Shown: piece by piece, positions 11,375 to 21,545 of the stretch
Layout of the letters: each line of letters begins with the position of its first letter
How positions within the stretch are numbered: the first letter of the stretch is position 1
Assembly (NCBI GenBank): GCA_023105745.1
Contig: JALGQZ010000013.1
Location: forward strand, 23,198,605 to 23,262,604
Origin: Austropuccinia psidii
Taxonomy: Eukaryota; Basidiomycota; Pucciniomycetes; Pucciniales; Sphaerophragmiaceae
Length of the DNA: 64,000 nt
Reading direction: 5' to 3'
Made by a program: the position numbers and the translations under genes
Notes under the pieces: model-generated
Database searches by the model: none
The model's input: the letters and a program-made list of their open reading frames with translations, nothing else
What the model was told of the DNA's origin: nothing

Positions 11375-13481
11375 TTATATTTTAAGTGTCCTGTGGTATG
11401 CCTGCTTCCAACTGTATGTCCTGGATTTCCGGTGGTGTTTCCTCTTGGTATTCCACTTGAAGTTATTCTCTTGGGTCTTGGTCATTATCAGATTGTTCTC
11501 TGATGGAATAACCCATAGAGTCTGATTCAGAATCCTCTGGGACTTTCTCAATGCCATAGACTTTCTTCTTTGGCTTTGGACAGTTGTTGGCATAGTGGTC
11601 TGTTGAACCACAATTGTGACAAGAATTTTTCTTCTTAGCCACTTCTGCCACCCTTTCTCTGGTTTTTTCTTTGAATTCCACCTTGAAAGGTTGTTTCTCT
11701 TGGAAACCACTGCTTTTATATGGAGAATATTTCCCTATATTTGTTCTCTTCCTTACATCTTTCAAGGTATTTGAAATGTCATCTAGAGTGCAATTTTTGT
11801 TGCATCTGCTTTTTACTGCATGCTCTGATTCTCCTGGCATTTGTGTCAGGAGTTTGTGATTCCTCATCTGAATATTCATTTGAGTATCAATGGCTTTAAG
11901 TCTTTTAGACTGTCTAAGGCACCACTCATATGGATCTTTGTCCACAGATTATTTGTCATTTTCAAATGACATGGTCTTTTGACATATCCAAGTACCATTT
12001 CTATTGTTTTGGATTATTTGACTCTTCCACCATGGCCAGTTCCATCTGCCATGAATTTCTTTCATCTCTGTGTACCAAATACTAGCATGTTGTTTGAATT
12101 CTGTATTGAGTCTATCAGTAATCCAGTAGTCTGGTATGCTTGGTACATCAATGAAGAGTCCATCAATATCATCAAGGAGTTCCATATGATCATATTCTCC
12201 TGTTCCAGAAAGTTTGGGCCCGTTTGAGGCCTCTGGAAGCTGTCTCAAGGCGTCCTTCTCAGAATAAGACATATTATCTCCATCTTGGTTTTGAGATGGA
12301 GATCTTGCCTTACTCACCAATAAGGCATCTGGTTTGATTTCCTCTTGGTGGTATGGATTCTCCAAAGCATGGCCTTGTGGTTGGGGCTTCATGTTTTGGT
12401 AGACATTAAACAATTTGTTTATGTCCTCATACAGACAATTCCTGTCCCTTTTGCAGTGGTGTTGCTCTTCAAAGACTTGATTCATTCTTTTGTTGGTTTC
12501 TTCAGAGGCTTTTCTCAATTGCACATAGCTCTCTTGGATGGCTTTAATTGTAGCCTCTTGTAAGATTGCATTTCTTTGAAAACTTTCATTTATTCTCTTG
12601 AGATCATCAAATAATTCTTGAGTTTTCACTTCTAATTGGGACATTTGTAACCACAGGTTATCACTGTTTAAGTTACTCTCAGTTGTAACAACATTATGTT
12701 CTATCTGAGTGAGGGTAAAATTTTGATTAGTGGGGCTACTGATTCTAGAAGTATTTACAACTATTTCTGGCTTTTTTTCACTTCTTTCACCAAGTCCAAC
12801 AGCTTCTGGATCATTGGGTCTGACTCTCTCTGCCTTTGGTTGAAAGAGGTCTTGTTTTTTCTGTTGTATCCTTGTCTTCTCCTTGAAACTACCTGGGATT
12901 GCGAAGAATGGTGACTCTCGGTCACTGATATGTTGGTTCCTAAATTGTTTGAAGCCACTAAAGAGCTGGTTTGGTCTACCCCTTGTGAGCCTGAAGGAAT
13001 TTGAGTATGCCCTGTCTGGGTCACCTTTTCTGCTAGAGCTTGGATAGTGGCTTTATTCTCCCTTATCCTTGTTGCCCTCTCCTCCAGAAGTCTAAGCTGC
13101 CTGGTGGGATTACAACCTTTGGTGATTACCTTGAGGTCTTTGAAGTCTATCTCTTTGAGACATATCTTCTTCCAACTTGCTCCAGGTTCTGTCCAGTGGG
13201 ATGCTAGGTTGAACCTCTTGTTGTCCATGCTCCATTGCAAAAGGTCTTTGAGGAGTTGGTGGAGCTGAAGAACTTAATCCATATCCTTCCAGTCCTCTGG
13301 TTTGAGGTTTCTTTTGAATTAAAAGTTTAATGGAAGAGTGGGTATGATTTCCCTCAATGCCCTGCCATCTACCACTGTGTCCAAGGTGTCTTCTTCCAGG
13401 TCTTCTGGTTCTGGACAAGCCTTCTCTGTCCTCTGGCTGGTTCTTTGGGATGCCAATGTCTCTGAGGTGTACAGGTGACAT
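11375..13481 (-). pseudogene. Element B Gag
   Basis: Gag is spread over 13110-13481, 12761-13240, 11949-12644 and 11463-11945, with one frame change and in-frame stops. Its parts are an Arg/Pro/Ser-rich N-terminal region beginning MSPVHLRDIG, a coiled-coil region (12400-12644), a core with GTGEYDHMELLDDIDGLFID and a Trp-rich KEIHGRWNWPWW stretch, then KDPYEWCLRQSKRLKAID, and a zinc knuckle CHNCGSTDHYANNC near 11580-11630. A stop lies right after the ENDK block. The same position is also a stop in element D, but through a different base change. Confidence 0.85.
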
Positions 13482-13482
13482 A

Positions 13483-13830
13483 TCAGTGTTTGCAAGCAGT
13501 CAACAACTTAATGTTCGTAGGGTATTTATCTTTCACTGTGCCTTGTACAAATCTATTCTCTACTGATTTGGGCAATTTTCCTTTAGAGGTTACAACTGGG
13601 TTAATTATTGTAATTTTCCCTGTACAAGTGATTAAGGTTGGTTTACCTTGTATTGATGCAGGGTTTTGTGGTTTTCTACTCCTCAAGGTGGCAATTGTTG
13701 TCCATGTTTTAGCTGTGGAAAGGCCTTCACTGTGCTTCTTTCTTTTTCCCTTGCTTCCCTCTGGTTCTGAGGGTGTCACTGGTATGTTGGCTGGTGACTG
13801 TGTTTCAAGTGGTATGAAATTTTCTTCCAC
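13483..13830 (-). CDS. Element B accessory ORF upstream of Gag
   Basis: A small open frame of 115 codons ends (TGA) one base before the Gag ATG and lies in another frame. It has no ATG of its own: the conserved coding starts GTGGAAGAA, directly after a TTTGATTCAG sequence that looks like a splice acceptor. The protein is basic and Ser/Pro/Lys-rich, with a conserved core PTLITCTGKITIINPVVTSK. Copies exist in D (61563-61901) and E (44429-44740) with matching reading frame and length, which supports real coding in the family. Function unknown; no domain recognised. Confidence 0.6.
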   Translation of the reverse strand: MEENFIPLETQSPANIPVTPSEPEGSKGKRKKHSEGLSTAKTWTTIATLRSRKPQNPASIQGKPTLITCTGKITIINPVVTSKGKLPKSVENRFVQGTVKDKYPTNIKLLTACKH

Positions 13831-14350
13831 TGAATCAAACAGGAAAAAGAGGGCCTATTGTCAGTTAAGGATTTTTATAATTCTGTTTGCACATCTAAGA
13901 ATGGCCTCTGGGAAATATATTTCTATATTATACCCTTGTATTATGGCAGTGCAATTGAAATCATCAATTACATGTCAAAAAATACAGCTTGTGGACTTCT
14001 GGTACACTGTTTTTGTACCAGTATCTCACAGATCAACTTTTAATTAACAAGTGTAATCTAGAAGTGGTTATGAAAAGGTAAATTGAAATTATCAATATAC
14101 CCAACCATCCCACTAATACTGTTGGTTTACAGTAAGAGAGGTGTCCTTTCTAATTAAAAAAGCACAGTATTTATGGCTTAAAGTGTTTTAACATGTAAAA
14201 CACACCAAAAATCAAGGTTTTGTGGTGATTAAGTTATAATCAACCACACAACAAGGCAATTAAAAGATAAAAGCACAGTGATATATACCTTATACCACTC
14301 AAAAAAAATATAAGATATGTGTTATAATTTATTTTTTAAAGAAATTACAC

Positions 14351-14403
14351 CTAAAAAAAGAAGAAATAATGTCAGAAATAGTATTATAAGATAAAAAACT
14401 CAC
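14351..14403 (-). other. Element B leader intron-like segment
   Basis: On the minus strand this 53-base stretch starts GTGAGT, contains TTCTGAC (a branch-site-like CTGAC) and ends in a pyrimidine-rich CTTTTTTTAG. The same layout and length recur in D (62409-62460) and E (43874-43926), just downstream of the primer site. Whether it is spliced is not known. Confidence 0.55.
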
Positions 14404-14424
14404 TTAAAAGGTTTGACAAAAGTT

Positions 14425-14448
14425 GAAAGCACAGCTGGGCTCCCAAAA
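14425..14448 (-). promoter_or_regulatory. Element B putative primer binding site
   Basis: The first bases inside the 5' LTR read, on the minus strand, CTTTTTGGGAGCCCAGCTG. The same place in D and E reads TTTTGGGGGCCTGGCCATG. A TGG near the LTR edge suits a tRNA 3' end, but the match is offset by a few bases and no tRNA is named. Confidence 0.4.
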
Positions 14449-15866
14449 AGTCAGGCTGAATCGATGATGAAGGTGAAATAAGGCTATTTACCACTTTAAT
14501 TATGACTGTGACACAGTAAAATTAATTAAAAGTTGTTGGATCATAGATAATAACAGTTTCAAAACAGAGTGATAAGGGCTTTACTATTATAAAATAGTGG
14601 TGGTGAGCGCTGTTTAAAGCCTTGGGTTAATATATCAAGAGCTACAATACAAAATTTTAAAGTATAACCTGATTATTTTCCAATATTATAACTGTTTGTG
14701 ACAGTTGTACTATTTAGGAATTCAAGAGCAGGATGAGGAAACCTTCTCTGGTGGAGAAAAGCCCCATTCTTATCCTAAACTTAGGTGAAAAAGTCTTCTA
14801 GACCTTTCCACGTAGAGGGAGTGAAGATTTTTCACTTCCCAGGACTGGCTTGTGGTTTTCACAAGGCCTGTATAGCCTTCATTGGGCTCAGATGTGGTTT
14901 TGAAACCACATCTGGGAATCTTTCACCAATACAGGGTGAAAACCTTCATCTGGGGACCACATAGCCCTCTTCTGGCTTGTATTACACCTAGAATTCTATA
15001 CAGAACCTGTAAAGGACCCCAGTATTGACCAAACTGTGAGGTATTTAAATTTAAAAAAGCTTCTTTGTCTGTTTGACACCTCATAATTGTAGTTATGGGG
15101 TATTTTCCCATGGTAAGGCTGTATTTGTATAATTGTGGGATTTTAACCTAAAAGCTGCCATACCTTTGTCAGATTATGAGATACAAAGCTCAAAGTTGAT
15201 TCATTTTGTAGCCCTGGATTTTTCCTACACAATGGTCCCTCATTTGAAATGGTTATCATTAAATATGGCAAAGGTATGCCATGTACAAGATTTTTTGTAC
15301 ATATGTATGATTTGCTCAAAATCTGTATGGAGATTGTTTGCCCCATAATTTTTGTTTGTGATGAGATATGGGGAAATTGATGGCACCATGAGATATCCCT
15401 GATTGTGCCCTTTCCAAAAAGACCCCACTTTAGGTATCTCACACTAAAACTGTAGAAGTTAGATGGGAGGTGAATATTTTATTCACCCTTATTTGACCTT
15501 ATTGTGGCCATAACTCCTGTAGTACTTGTTCTAGCTCAATTTGGCTAGTCCCATTAGATAGCCCTGACCTAGAGATTCAACTTGAAGATCCATTTGATGG
15601 GGTTAATCCTCTTCCTCTGGATTTCAGACAAGAGGTGAAAAATAAGGTTTATTCTCAGCAACAACTTTCAGCAGGGATAACTCTGTTATTCCTTGTCCTA
15701 TAATGGTGGGACTTGTGTTTTTGGAAAGTGGTAAGCTTCCTCTTTCTTTTGATAGGTTTTGAGAAAGTTTGGCTCAGCTCCATCTTTTGGTGGTATCTTG
15801 GCTTTACTATTGATTTATGGTATTTGGCTGTCATTCTTGTGCTCTGGTTCTGAGTCACACCTGAAA
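14449..15866 (-). repeat. Element B 5' LTR
   Basis: The right-hand LTR, 1,418 bp, is the upstream one for this minus-strand element. Its first base has changed (AGTCAGGCTG) and its last bases are CACCTGAAA instead of CAGGCTGACA. The family hairpins are intact here: 14889-14900 pairs with 14903-14914 (12 bp, perfect, two-base loop), and 14921-14927 pairs with 14935-14941. It is followed by the TTCCC target repeat. Confidence 0.88.
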
Positions 15867-17282
15867 TTCCCCCTCAGATGCATCAAAAATCATATAAATA
15901 TTATATAAAGGTGATAACTGTATTCTTTTCATTTGAGTATATTTTATTATTTGGAAATCACTAAATTTGACATGATTACATCAATCTTCAATTGTTTTTG
16001 TCAAATTCTACATAAAATCAAGAATATTTGCAATTTCTTCAATACTTTTATTTTTAAGTTAAATTTAAATAAGTTGTATTTACATTATTTATATTAAGTG
16101 TAAAAGTATTTTATTTTCTCTTTATTATTATTCTGAAAACTCTTTTATTGATATAAATAGTATTCATAATAATATAGAGCTTTAATATTGGTAATATTAC
16201 TGTTAGAAATTGTTTTTTATTATTAAATAATAATTTTTTGTGAATTTATAATTTATTTGAAGCAATAATAAGCTTCTGTAAGTATATCAATTATTAAACA
16301 TCAATATATCTATTTCTATAATATAATTTATCTTATTTAATTTATTTAACTAATATAAACATTTTCACACCGTAATTATAATGTTTCTTCATTTTCATAT
16401 TAATTATTTATCTTATTTATTACTTTAATAAGGAAATTTGGAGTACATTAAGAAAATATTGGTCATATTTAGTTACTTTTTAATCATCAAACTTTACAAA
16501 TTGGCTCTGTTTGCTTATTTTGAGCTACAACAACACTGCTATTATGGTCAGAATTGACAGTAATGGCAGGAATAATACTAGTAGCTGTTGATTCTGTTTC
16601 AATGTTTTCTTGTCTTAACATGTTGTAAGACACTAAACCAACTGAAAAATAAATTAATCAAGTAAAAAAAGCTTTTTTTACAAAATAGAAAGGAAAAAAG
16701 AAAACCTCCGCTATAATATGAAAAAGTTTTATTTTTATGATTTTTTGAATTATAAGTATTTTTTAGAATTTTTTCAAATTTTTCTATATAAGAAAAATGT
16801 TAAAAAGGTGAAAAAAAATTCCCAGGAAGAATATCATTTCTGGGTCCACAAATTTAAGATGTGGATATGAAAAATTGATTAAAAATCAAGTACTTTTCCT
16901 GTCCTCAAAATTTGTAAAAGGTAAACTTTCAGTAAACATAGGTAATTGTAAGAGTTTTAAGATAAAACTTTCCGATTTATTGTTTTTGACCTTAATAGTA
17001 TAAAACAATAATATTATAGAGATTTATTTTTTTACCAATGATAAAAATGTATCCAAAAATACTCTAAAAGAGATATTTGAGGCTACAAAAGAAATTTCTT
17101 CAAGAGCAATTTCAATTGGATTGAATTGAGAAAAGAACTGCAGGAAATTCATATAAGAACAAATTCTTTAAAATCAACCTAAAGATAAAACACACCCAAA
17201 ATTGACCATAGTGGGTTTGGAAACAAAGTGACAAAGTTCACAATGATGAAAGATACTTTAATTCACTTTTGGGGTTGTTAAA

Positions 17283-17366
17283 GGGTAAAAATGATTATAA
17301 TAGTTACAAGAAATCATTATAATAGCTACAAGGAATGATTAAAATAGTTACAAGCAATTATTATAG
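17283..17366. repeat. Minisatellite, about 22-bp unit
   Basis: Roughly three and a half imperfect tandem copies of a unit like AATGATTATAATAGTTACAAG can be read in succession (variants ATCATTATAATAGCTACAAG and AATGATTAAAATAGTTACAAG). No gene overlaps. Confidence 0.7.
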
Positions 17367-17858
17367 TAATTTATCACTTTTTCAAAAAGTTTAAAATGGT
17401 TTCACAATGGTTGTTATAATTTTTTATTGATTGGTAACAGTGTTTAAACTAATTATAAAAGGAAAAGATTCTAACATGAAAATTAAAGTGGGGCAAAGAA
17501 GACATTCTTTTATGGCAACAAATTTTTTTTTCTTACTGCAAAATTAAACTTTACTCTTTTCAGTCATGAGAAAAACTCTTACACAAGAAAAGCCAATTAT
17601 GACATCATTGAACCCTGGTTTAAGCCAAAAAAAAGGCTGCTTTCAGCCATTTTTTCTTTTTTCAGCCCTTGTAGACCCTTAAATTAGCCATTGCTATAGT
17701 AATACCTATTTTAAAGCCTTCAAAACACGTCAGAACTTGTGTAAGACACTTAAAAACCAGTTAAGACTGTTTTTACTAAGATTTATTTTACTTAAGGGTA
17801 GTTTTACCCTCTTGGAAACAGTTAAAACTGCCCTGGTTGGTTTCAAAACCTCATCATC

Positions 17859-17887
17859 AATTGAGTCACAGACCCTGTGACTCAATT
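17859..17887. repeat. Perfect 13-bp hairpin
   Basis: AATTGAGTCACAG (17859-17871) is followed by ACC and then by its exact reverse complement (17875-17887). The arm contains GAGTCACAG, which is also found near the right edge of the gypsy LTRs of this window; this may be chance. Confidence 0.75.
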
Positions 17888-18654
17888 CCAGGCCAAAATT
17901 AATGAAATTTTGTGTGAATTTTGACATCTCATGCCTGTCAGAAAGGAATTTGGGGGAGTCTTGCACCCTTGGAGCCAAGATTCCTTTCCCACCAGAATTA
18001 ATCTTTCCAATTTATTTTTTCTTTGATTCCTCATGATGTATTGTACTTGTAATTTACATATGTTATTCAATTGAGTTTTTAGAGTACACAACTGTAATAA
18101 TTGATACCTCATTTTTAAATCAAATTTCACATATGTAATACATGTGCAAATTTTGACATTTCAATTGAAAATATCTCAATTCCTCATACCTTCTAAGCTA
18201 CACACCACACCTCAATTTGAAGACAAAAATTGAGGGTTAACACCACATGTAGTGTTAATTAAAGTAAGGTTTTGAGGAGTTTTAGATTTTCATATAGAAT
18301 ATACTAAAAAAACTTAATTTAAGCTTATTTAGAGTTGAGTTACAGAAGTTTCACCCAGAGGTTACCCCACCTAATTTTTTATGAGGAATCCCATTGTGGA
18401 ACAATTTTCATAATTTTATTCATTGGAACAAATTTCATAATAAATTTCATTTAACTTTTTTTCAAAAATATCATATTTTTAATAATTTTGTTCAAAATTT
18501 ATTCTTACTTAATTTTTTCAAGTAAAATTTTATTTTCACAATTTTAAATTTGACTGTAGCTTTTATTTTATATTATATTGAAATTTTCTAATTTTGTAGA
18601 TAAATTTTATATCTATATGTTAATTTTGTTTTTATACTAAAAATAAATTTATTT

Positions 18655-18740
18655 AGGGTGTTGGTAAGCACATGTAACCTTTTAGTAAAAACACATAAGC
18701 CCTTACGTGTTTTTACCAAAAACTTACATTTTTTTACCAA
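18655..18740 (+). repeat. MULE left terminal inverted repeat
   Basis: It begins AGGGTGTTGGTAA and is inverted at 20930-21003. It contains an internal stem in which TAGTAAAAACACATAAG faces CTTACGTGTTTTTACCA (about 18684-18719). Confidence 0.65.
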
Positions 18741-18924
18741 TCTACGCCCAAAACATGTAAGTGACCTCACTTTTCAAAAACAATTCCTCAGGATCAGTTC
18801 TGAGGTTTTTTTTAATTTTTTGGCCATATTTTTCCCAACATGGGATGTCAATATCAACAAATTTTTTCATATTTTTTTTGCCAAATTTCTCAAATTTGGC
18901 CAATTTGACAAAATGGCATATTTT

Positions 18925-19315
18925 CTTAAAAAATTCATTCAAAATCTTTCCACTTATGAATTTCTTTCAATTTTTTTGGAATTGAAGCTGACAATCTTGA
19001 AAATAAAGAACCAGAAGCCCATAATTTTGGGAATTTGTTTTGGTTGGACAAGTGAAGGTGCAAAAAGATTTTGTTTTCAGATGTTTTTATCCGGTCTTTG
19101 TAATATGACTCTTTTTAAAAAATCAATATAAAAACTTCCCACTTATGAATTTCCTTCAATTTCTTTAAAAATGAAGGGTTCAATCTGGAAAATAAAGAAC
19201 CAGAAGCCTATGAATTGGGGGAATTTTCCTGGTGGGACAACAAGTGAAGGCGCAATAAGTGTTTTTTTCAAATGTTTTTTTTCTTGTTTGTAATATGACT
19301 ATTTTTAAGTACAAA
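18925..19315. repeat. Tandem duplication of about 190 bp
   Basis: The stretch beginning with TTTCCACTTATGAATTTC (near 18947) and running through AAAATAAAGAACCAGAAGCC and TTTGTAATATGACT is repeated from about 19135 with the same landmarks in the same order (CTTATGAATTTCCTTC, AAAATAAAGAACCAGAAGCC, TTTGTAATATGACT). It sits in the non-coding left part of the MULE. Confidence 0.75.
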
Positions 19316-19739
19316 AGTGCCACATGTTTGATAAAAACAGGACTGAGGTGGGATTTAAGCAAAAAATAGGACTGAGGAGGGGGTTAATTGGCATAAATTG
19401 TATATACAAAAATCAATCAATCTGAATAAACATCCAAAATAGTTGGCCTTTTTTGAGGGGGGGAGAAATTTTGGAAAAATATAACATCCTGTGTTTCTTA
19501 AAGTTATAAGCCCACCCCAGGGCTTTTGGTTGGGAATGAAATTCACAATTCACAGTAATGGGGGAGACTGGATAAACTTTAGAAATGATTATATCCAAAG
19601 GAACAAAATGAGAACAGCAATCCAAGAAGCAGAAACAAATGGGGGGATTATCATTTGGAGGACAGAAATAAGGGAAAAAAGAAAAGATTGGACTGTGGAA
19701 TAAAAGAAAACTGGTCTTTGATACTTATTTGCAGTTGGA

Positions 19740-20800
19740 TCCCCCATGTCAGGCATGGACATCTACTTGCTTTTTGGAGCCTGGCCAACATCTTCGTACC
19801 ATTCAATTCTTTCCAAATAAGAGGATACTGAGTGGATTAAATTTTTCATGGCTTCATAAAGGTCTTTATTTTGTTGGATTTCTTCAGCCAATTCATCTCT
19901 GACATCAGCCCATTGATCTTGAGTCCTGTAAATGTAGTGGGATACTGTTCTGTAGCCATGGCTTCCATCACTCTGGACATTGATGGCCTTGAAGGTGTAT
20001 TTCAATATAAACTTGGGCAAGTCTTCTGAGCCAGGTATCTGATAAAATAAGGTCAAAATATGAAGAAATATCAAAATAAACAAGAGAAATATACATTAAA
20101 AAAAATTGAAAACTCATAAAAAGCTTGGAGAATTCATCACTTGTGTGATAATTGCTTGGAAAATGCTCACAGGTCAAGTCAATTGAATCATATATCTTCA
20201 AACTGGTGGCAGGCTTGTGTGATTTTATTTGTGATTTTTTGCGTCCAATTGCCAATCTTCTGGATCTTTTAAGGGTGACTTCTGATTTATTTAATTCAGT
20301 TTCTGAGGGTGGTAAATCTGATGAACTGATTGATTTTGATAATGAGTCCTAAGAATCTTCAGAATTTTCATATGAGTCCACTTCCATAATTGGAGAGGGG
20401 ACATTTGACTGTGATCTTGATGTTTTTGTACTGGTCACTTTTGATGGGGGTCTTACTCTTCTCTTGGCTTGACTTTCAATAATTTTAAATCTTGATAATT
20501 CTCTTTTGTTTGTATTTTTACTTTTATTCTTGGCTCCTTGAGGTATTCCACAGATATTCTTGAATTCTACTGGGTCTTCATAATATTTATCATCCTCTTG
20601 ACTCTTGGGAATTTGATCCAATGAGACTTTTTCAGTCAAAACATCTTGAAAATTTTGAAAAATTGAGGTGATTTTTGCCATTGGTCTTTGAAAAAGGTCT
20701 TTCCCAATGTCTTCAAATATTTTCTTGGCTTCATTCATTCTTTCTTTTTCAACACTTTTATCATCACCTTGAAAACCAGTCTGAGAAAAATATGACAAAG
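19740..20800 (-). pseudogene. MULE C-terminal region with OTU-like domain
   Basis: The open piece 20349-20798 has an acidic start, then QGAKNKSKNTNKRELSRFKIIE, a basic linker of the type that precedes OTU in MULE proteins. After a stop, 19968-20255 and 19763-20083 give the OTU part: a DGSHGYRTVSHYIY block, QDQWADVRDELAEEI, SYLERIEWYEDVG, and past a stop (19770 region) MSMPDMGDP. OTU enzymes are cysteine peptidases with a DGNCGFR-type box. Here the catalytic Cys position reads His (codon at 19958-19960). A TTTTTCTCAG sequence upstream of the first piece (about 20790) and an ATCAG before IPGSED look like splice acceptors. Confidence 0.6.
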
Positions 20801-21029
20801 AAAATCAGTTAATAAGGAAAAAATTAAGAATTTGAAGTAAAAAACCCCTCACAGGCAAATTCAAATGCCTATTAGGAGAGTTTATCATTTTTAATTAAAA
20901 ATGGGCCCAGGGCACCCCTTAAGTGCTTTTACAAATTTATGGCCAAAACACGTAAGTTTTTAGTAAAAACACATAAGCTCCTACATGCTTTTACCAATAC
21001 CCTTTACTTATTTATAATTATAGAATAAT

Positions 21030-21545
21030 TTGTTATTTCTGAGATTTTTGGTATATATAAAGATCTCTAAGGCTCACAACAATGATGCATGTGGAGATGG
21101 ATTAAGGGAAGCTCTACACAAACTCCAAATCATTGATGAAAAGCTAGGTTGTTTTATCTCCAGAAAAATCAAATCAACAGAAGCCAGATATTGTGCCAGA
21201 AAGATGGAATGCTTATTTTTGGTATGGGAACTTGACAAATTACACTATTATCTTGATGGAAGTTTTTTTGAAGTGATAACTGACTTGAATGCAGTAAAAT
21301 AACTCCTGAAAATGAAAAATCCCAACAAAAATGTGTTGAGATGCCAACTTGCTATTCAAGAATGTAGAGGAAATATTACATTAGCTCATAATGTAATAAA
21401 TAAACATAAGAATTCTGATGGACTTAGAAGGCGGGCACTAGAAAATATATATTATAACCCAGTTCATGTACCTTCAAGAAAAAAGCCATGGATGCCAATT
21501 GAAGGAATTAACATAGCTTACATGGGGACTGAATTCTTTGAATAA
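21030..21545 (+). pseudogene. Element C RNase H remnant
   Basis: Two adjoining open pieces (21030-21302 and 21312-21545), separated by an in-frame TAA, form an RNase H. They contain DACGDGLREALH (first Asp), TEARYCARKMECLFLVWELDKLHYYL, VITDLNAVK (second Asp), a KNVLRCQLAIQECRGN block and a degraded HKNSDGLRRRALEN in place of the ADxLSRW motif. Confidence 0.75.

Larger units (their letters stand above)
6197..15866 (-). mobile_element. Element B: full-length gypsy chromovirus, decayed
   Basis: A complete 9.7-kb LTR retrotransposon on the minus strand. The 3' LTR is on the left (6197-7633), the 5' LTR on the right (14449-15866), and the inside runs from accessory ORF and Gag on the right to chromodomain on the left. 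It is bounded by the direct repeat TTCCC at 6192-6196 and 15867-15871, the 5-bp target duplication expected of this superfamily. The LTRs begin TGTCAGGC (eroded to AGTCAGGC on the right) and end CTGTCA on the left or the eroded CTGAAA on the right. By eye the LTRs differ by more than a tenth, so it is older than element D. Confidence 0.92.
15872..18654. other. AT-rich debris, no gene
   Basis: The first part probably continues the element A LTR. The rest is strongly AT-rich with poly-T and poly-A runs. Open frames on the minus strand at 17730-18130 and 18588-18770 have no family signature, and I do not call them genes. Two small structures are listed separately: a minisatellite near 17283 and a perfect hairpin at 17859. 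Confidence 0.6.
18655..21003 (-). mobile_element. Deleted Mutator-like (MULE) transposon with OTU remnant
   Basis: The left end, AGGGTGTTGGTAAGCACATGTA, matches the reverse complement of the right end, AGGGTATTGGTAAAAGCATGTA (about 20982-21003). The match continues inward through GTAAAAACACATAAG-type blocks that repeat in both orientations, giving terminal inverted repeats of roughly 75-100 bp. Flanking 10-mers (AAATTTATTT and TTACTTATTT) agree at seven positions, a possible eroded target duplication. Inside, the minus strand carries the C-terminal half of a MULE protein with an OTU domain. The transposase core is missing, so this is an internally deleted copy. Confidence 0.65.

Noticed and set aside
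12345..14047. Plus-strand frames of 70-190 codons over Gag of element B
   Set aside because: They are Phe/Leu/Ser-rich antisense translations of Gag and leader; no motif of their own.
14923..15442. Minus-strand frames inside the 5' LTR of element B
   Set aside because: LTR sequence that recurs in all copies with frame-breaking changes; no protein family.
17200..17400. Possible CRISPR-like array in the short repeats
   Set aside because: Units are adjacent imperfect copies without spacers, and the DNA is fungal; a minisatellite explains them.
18588..19131. 157-codon frame rich in Phe and Lys near the MULE left end
   Set aside because: It overlaps the terminal repeat and poly-T tracts; composition artefact.
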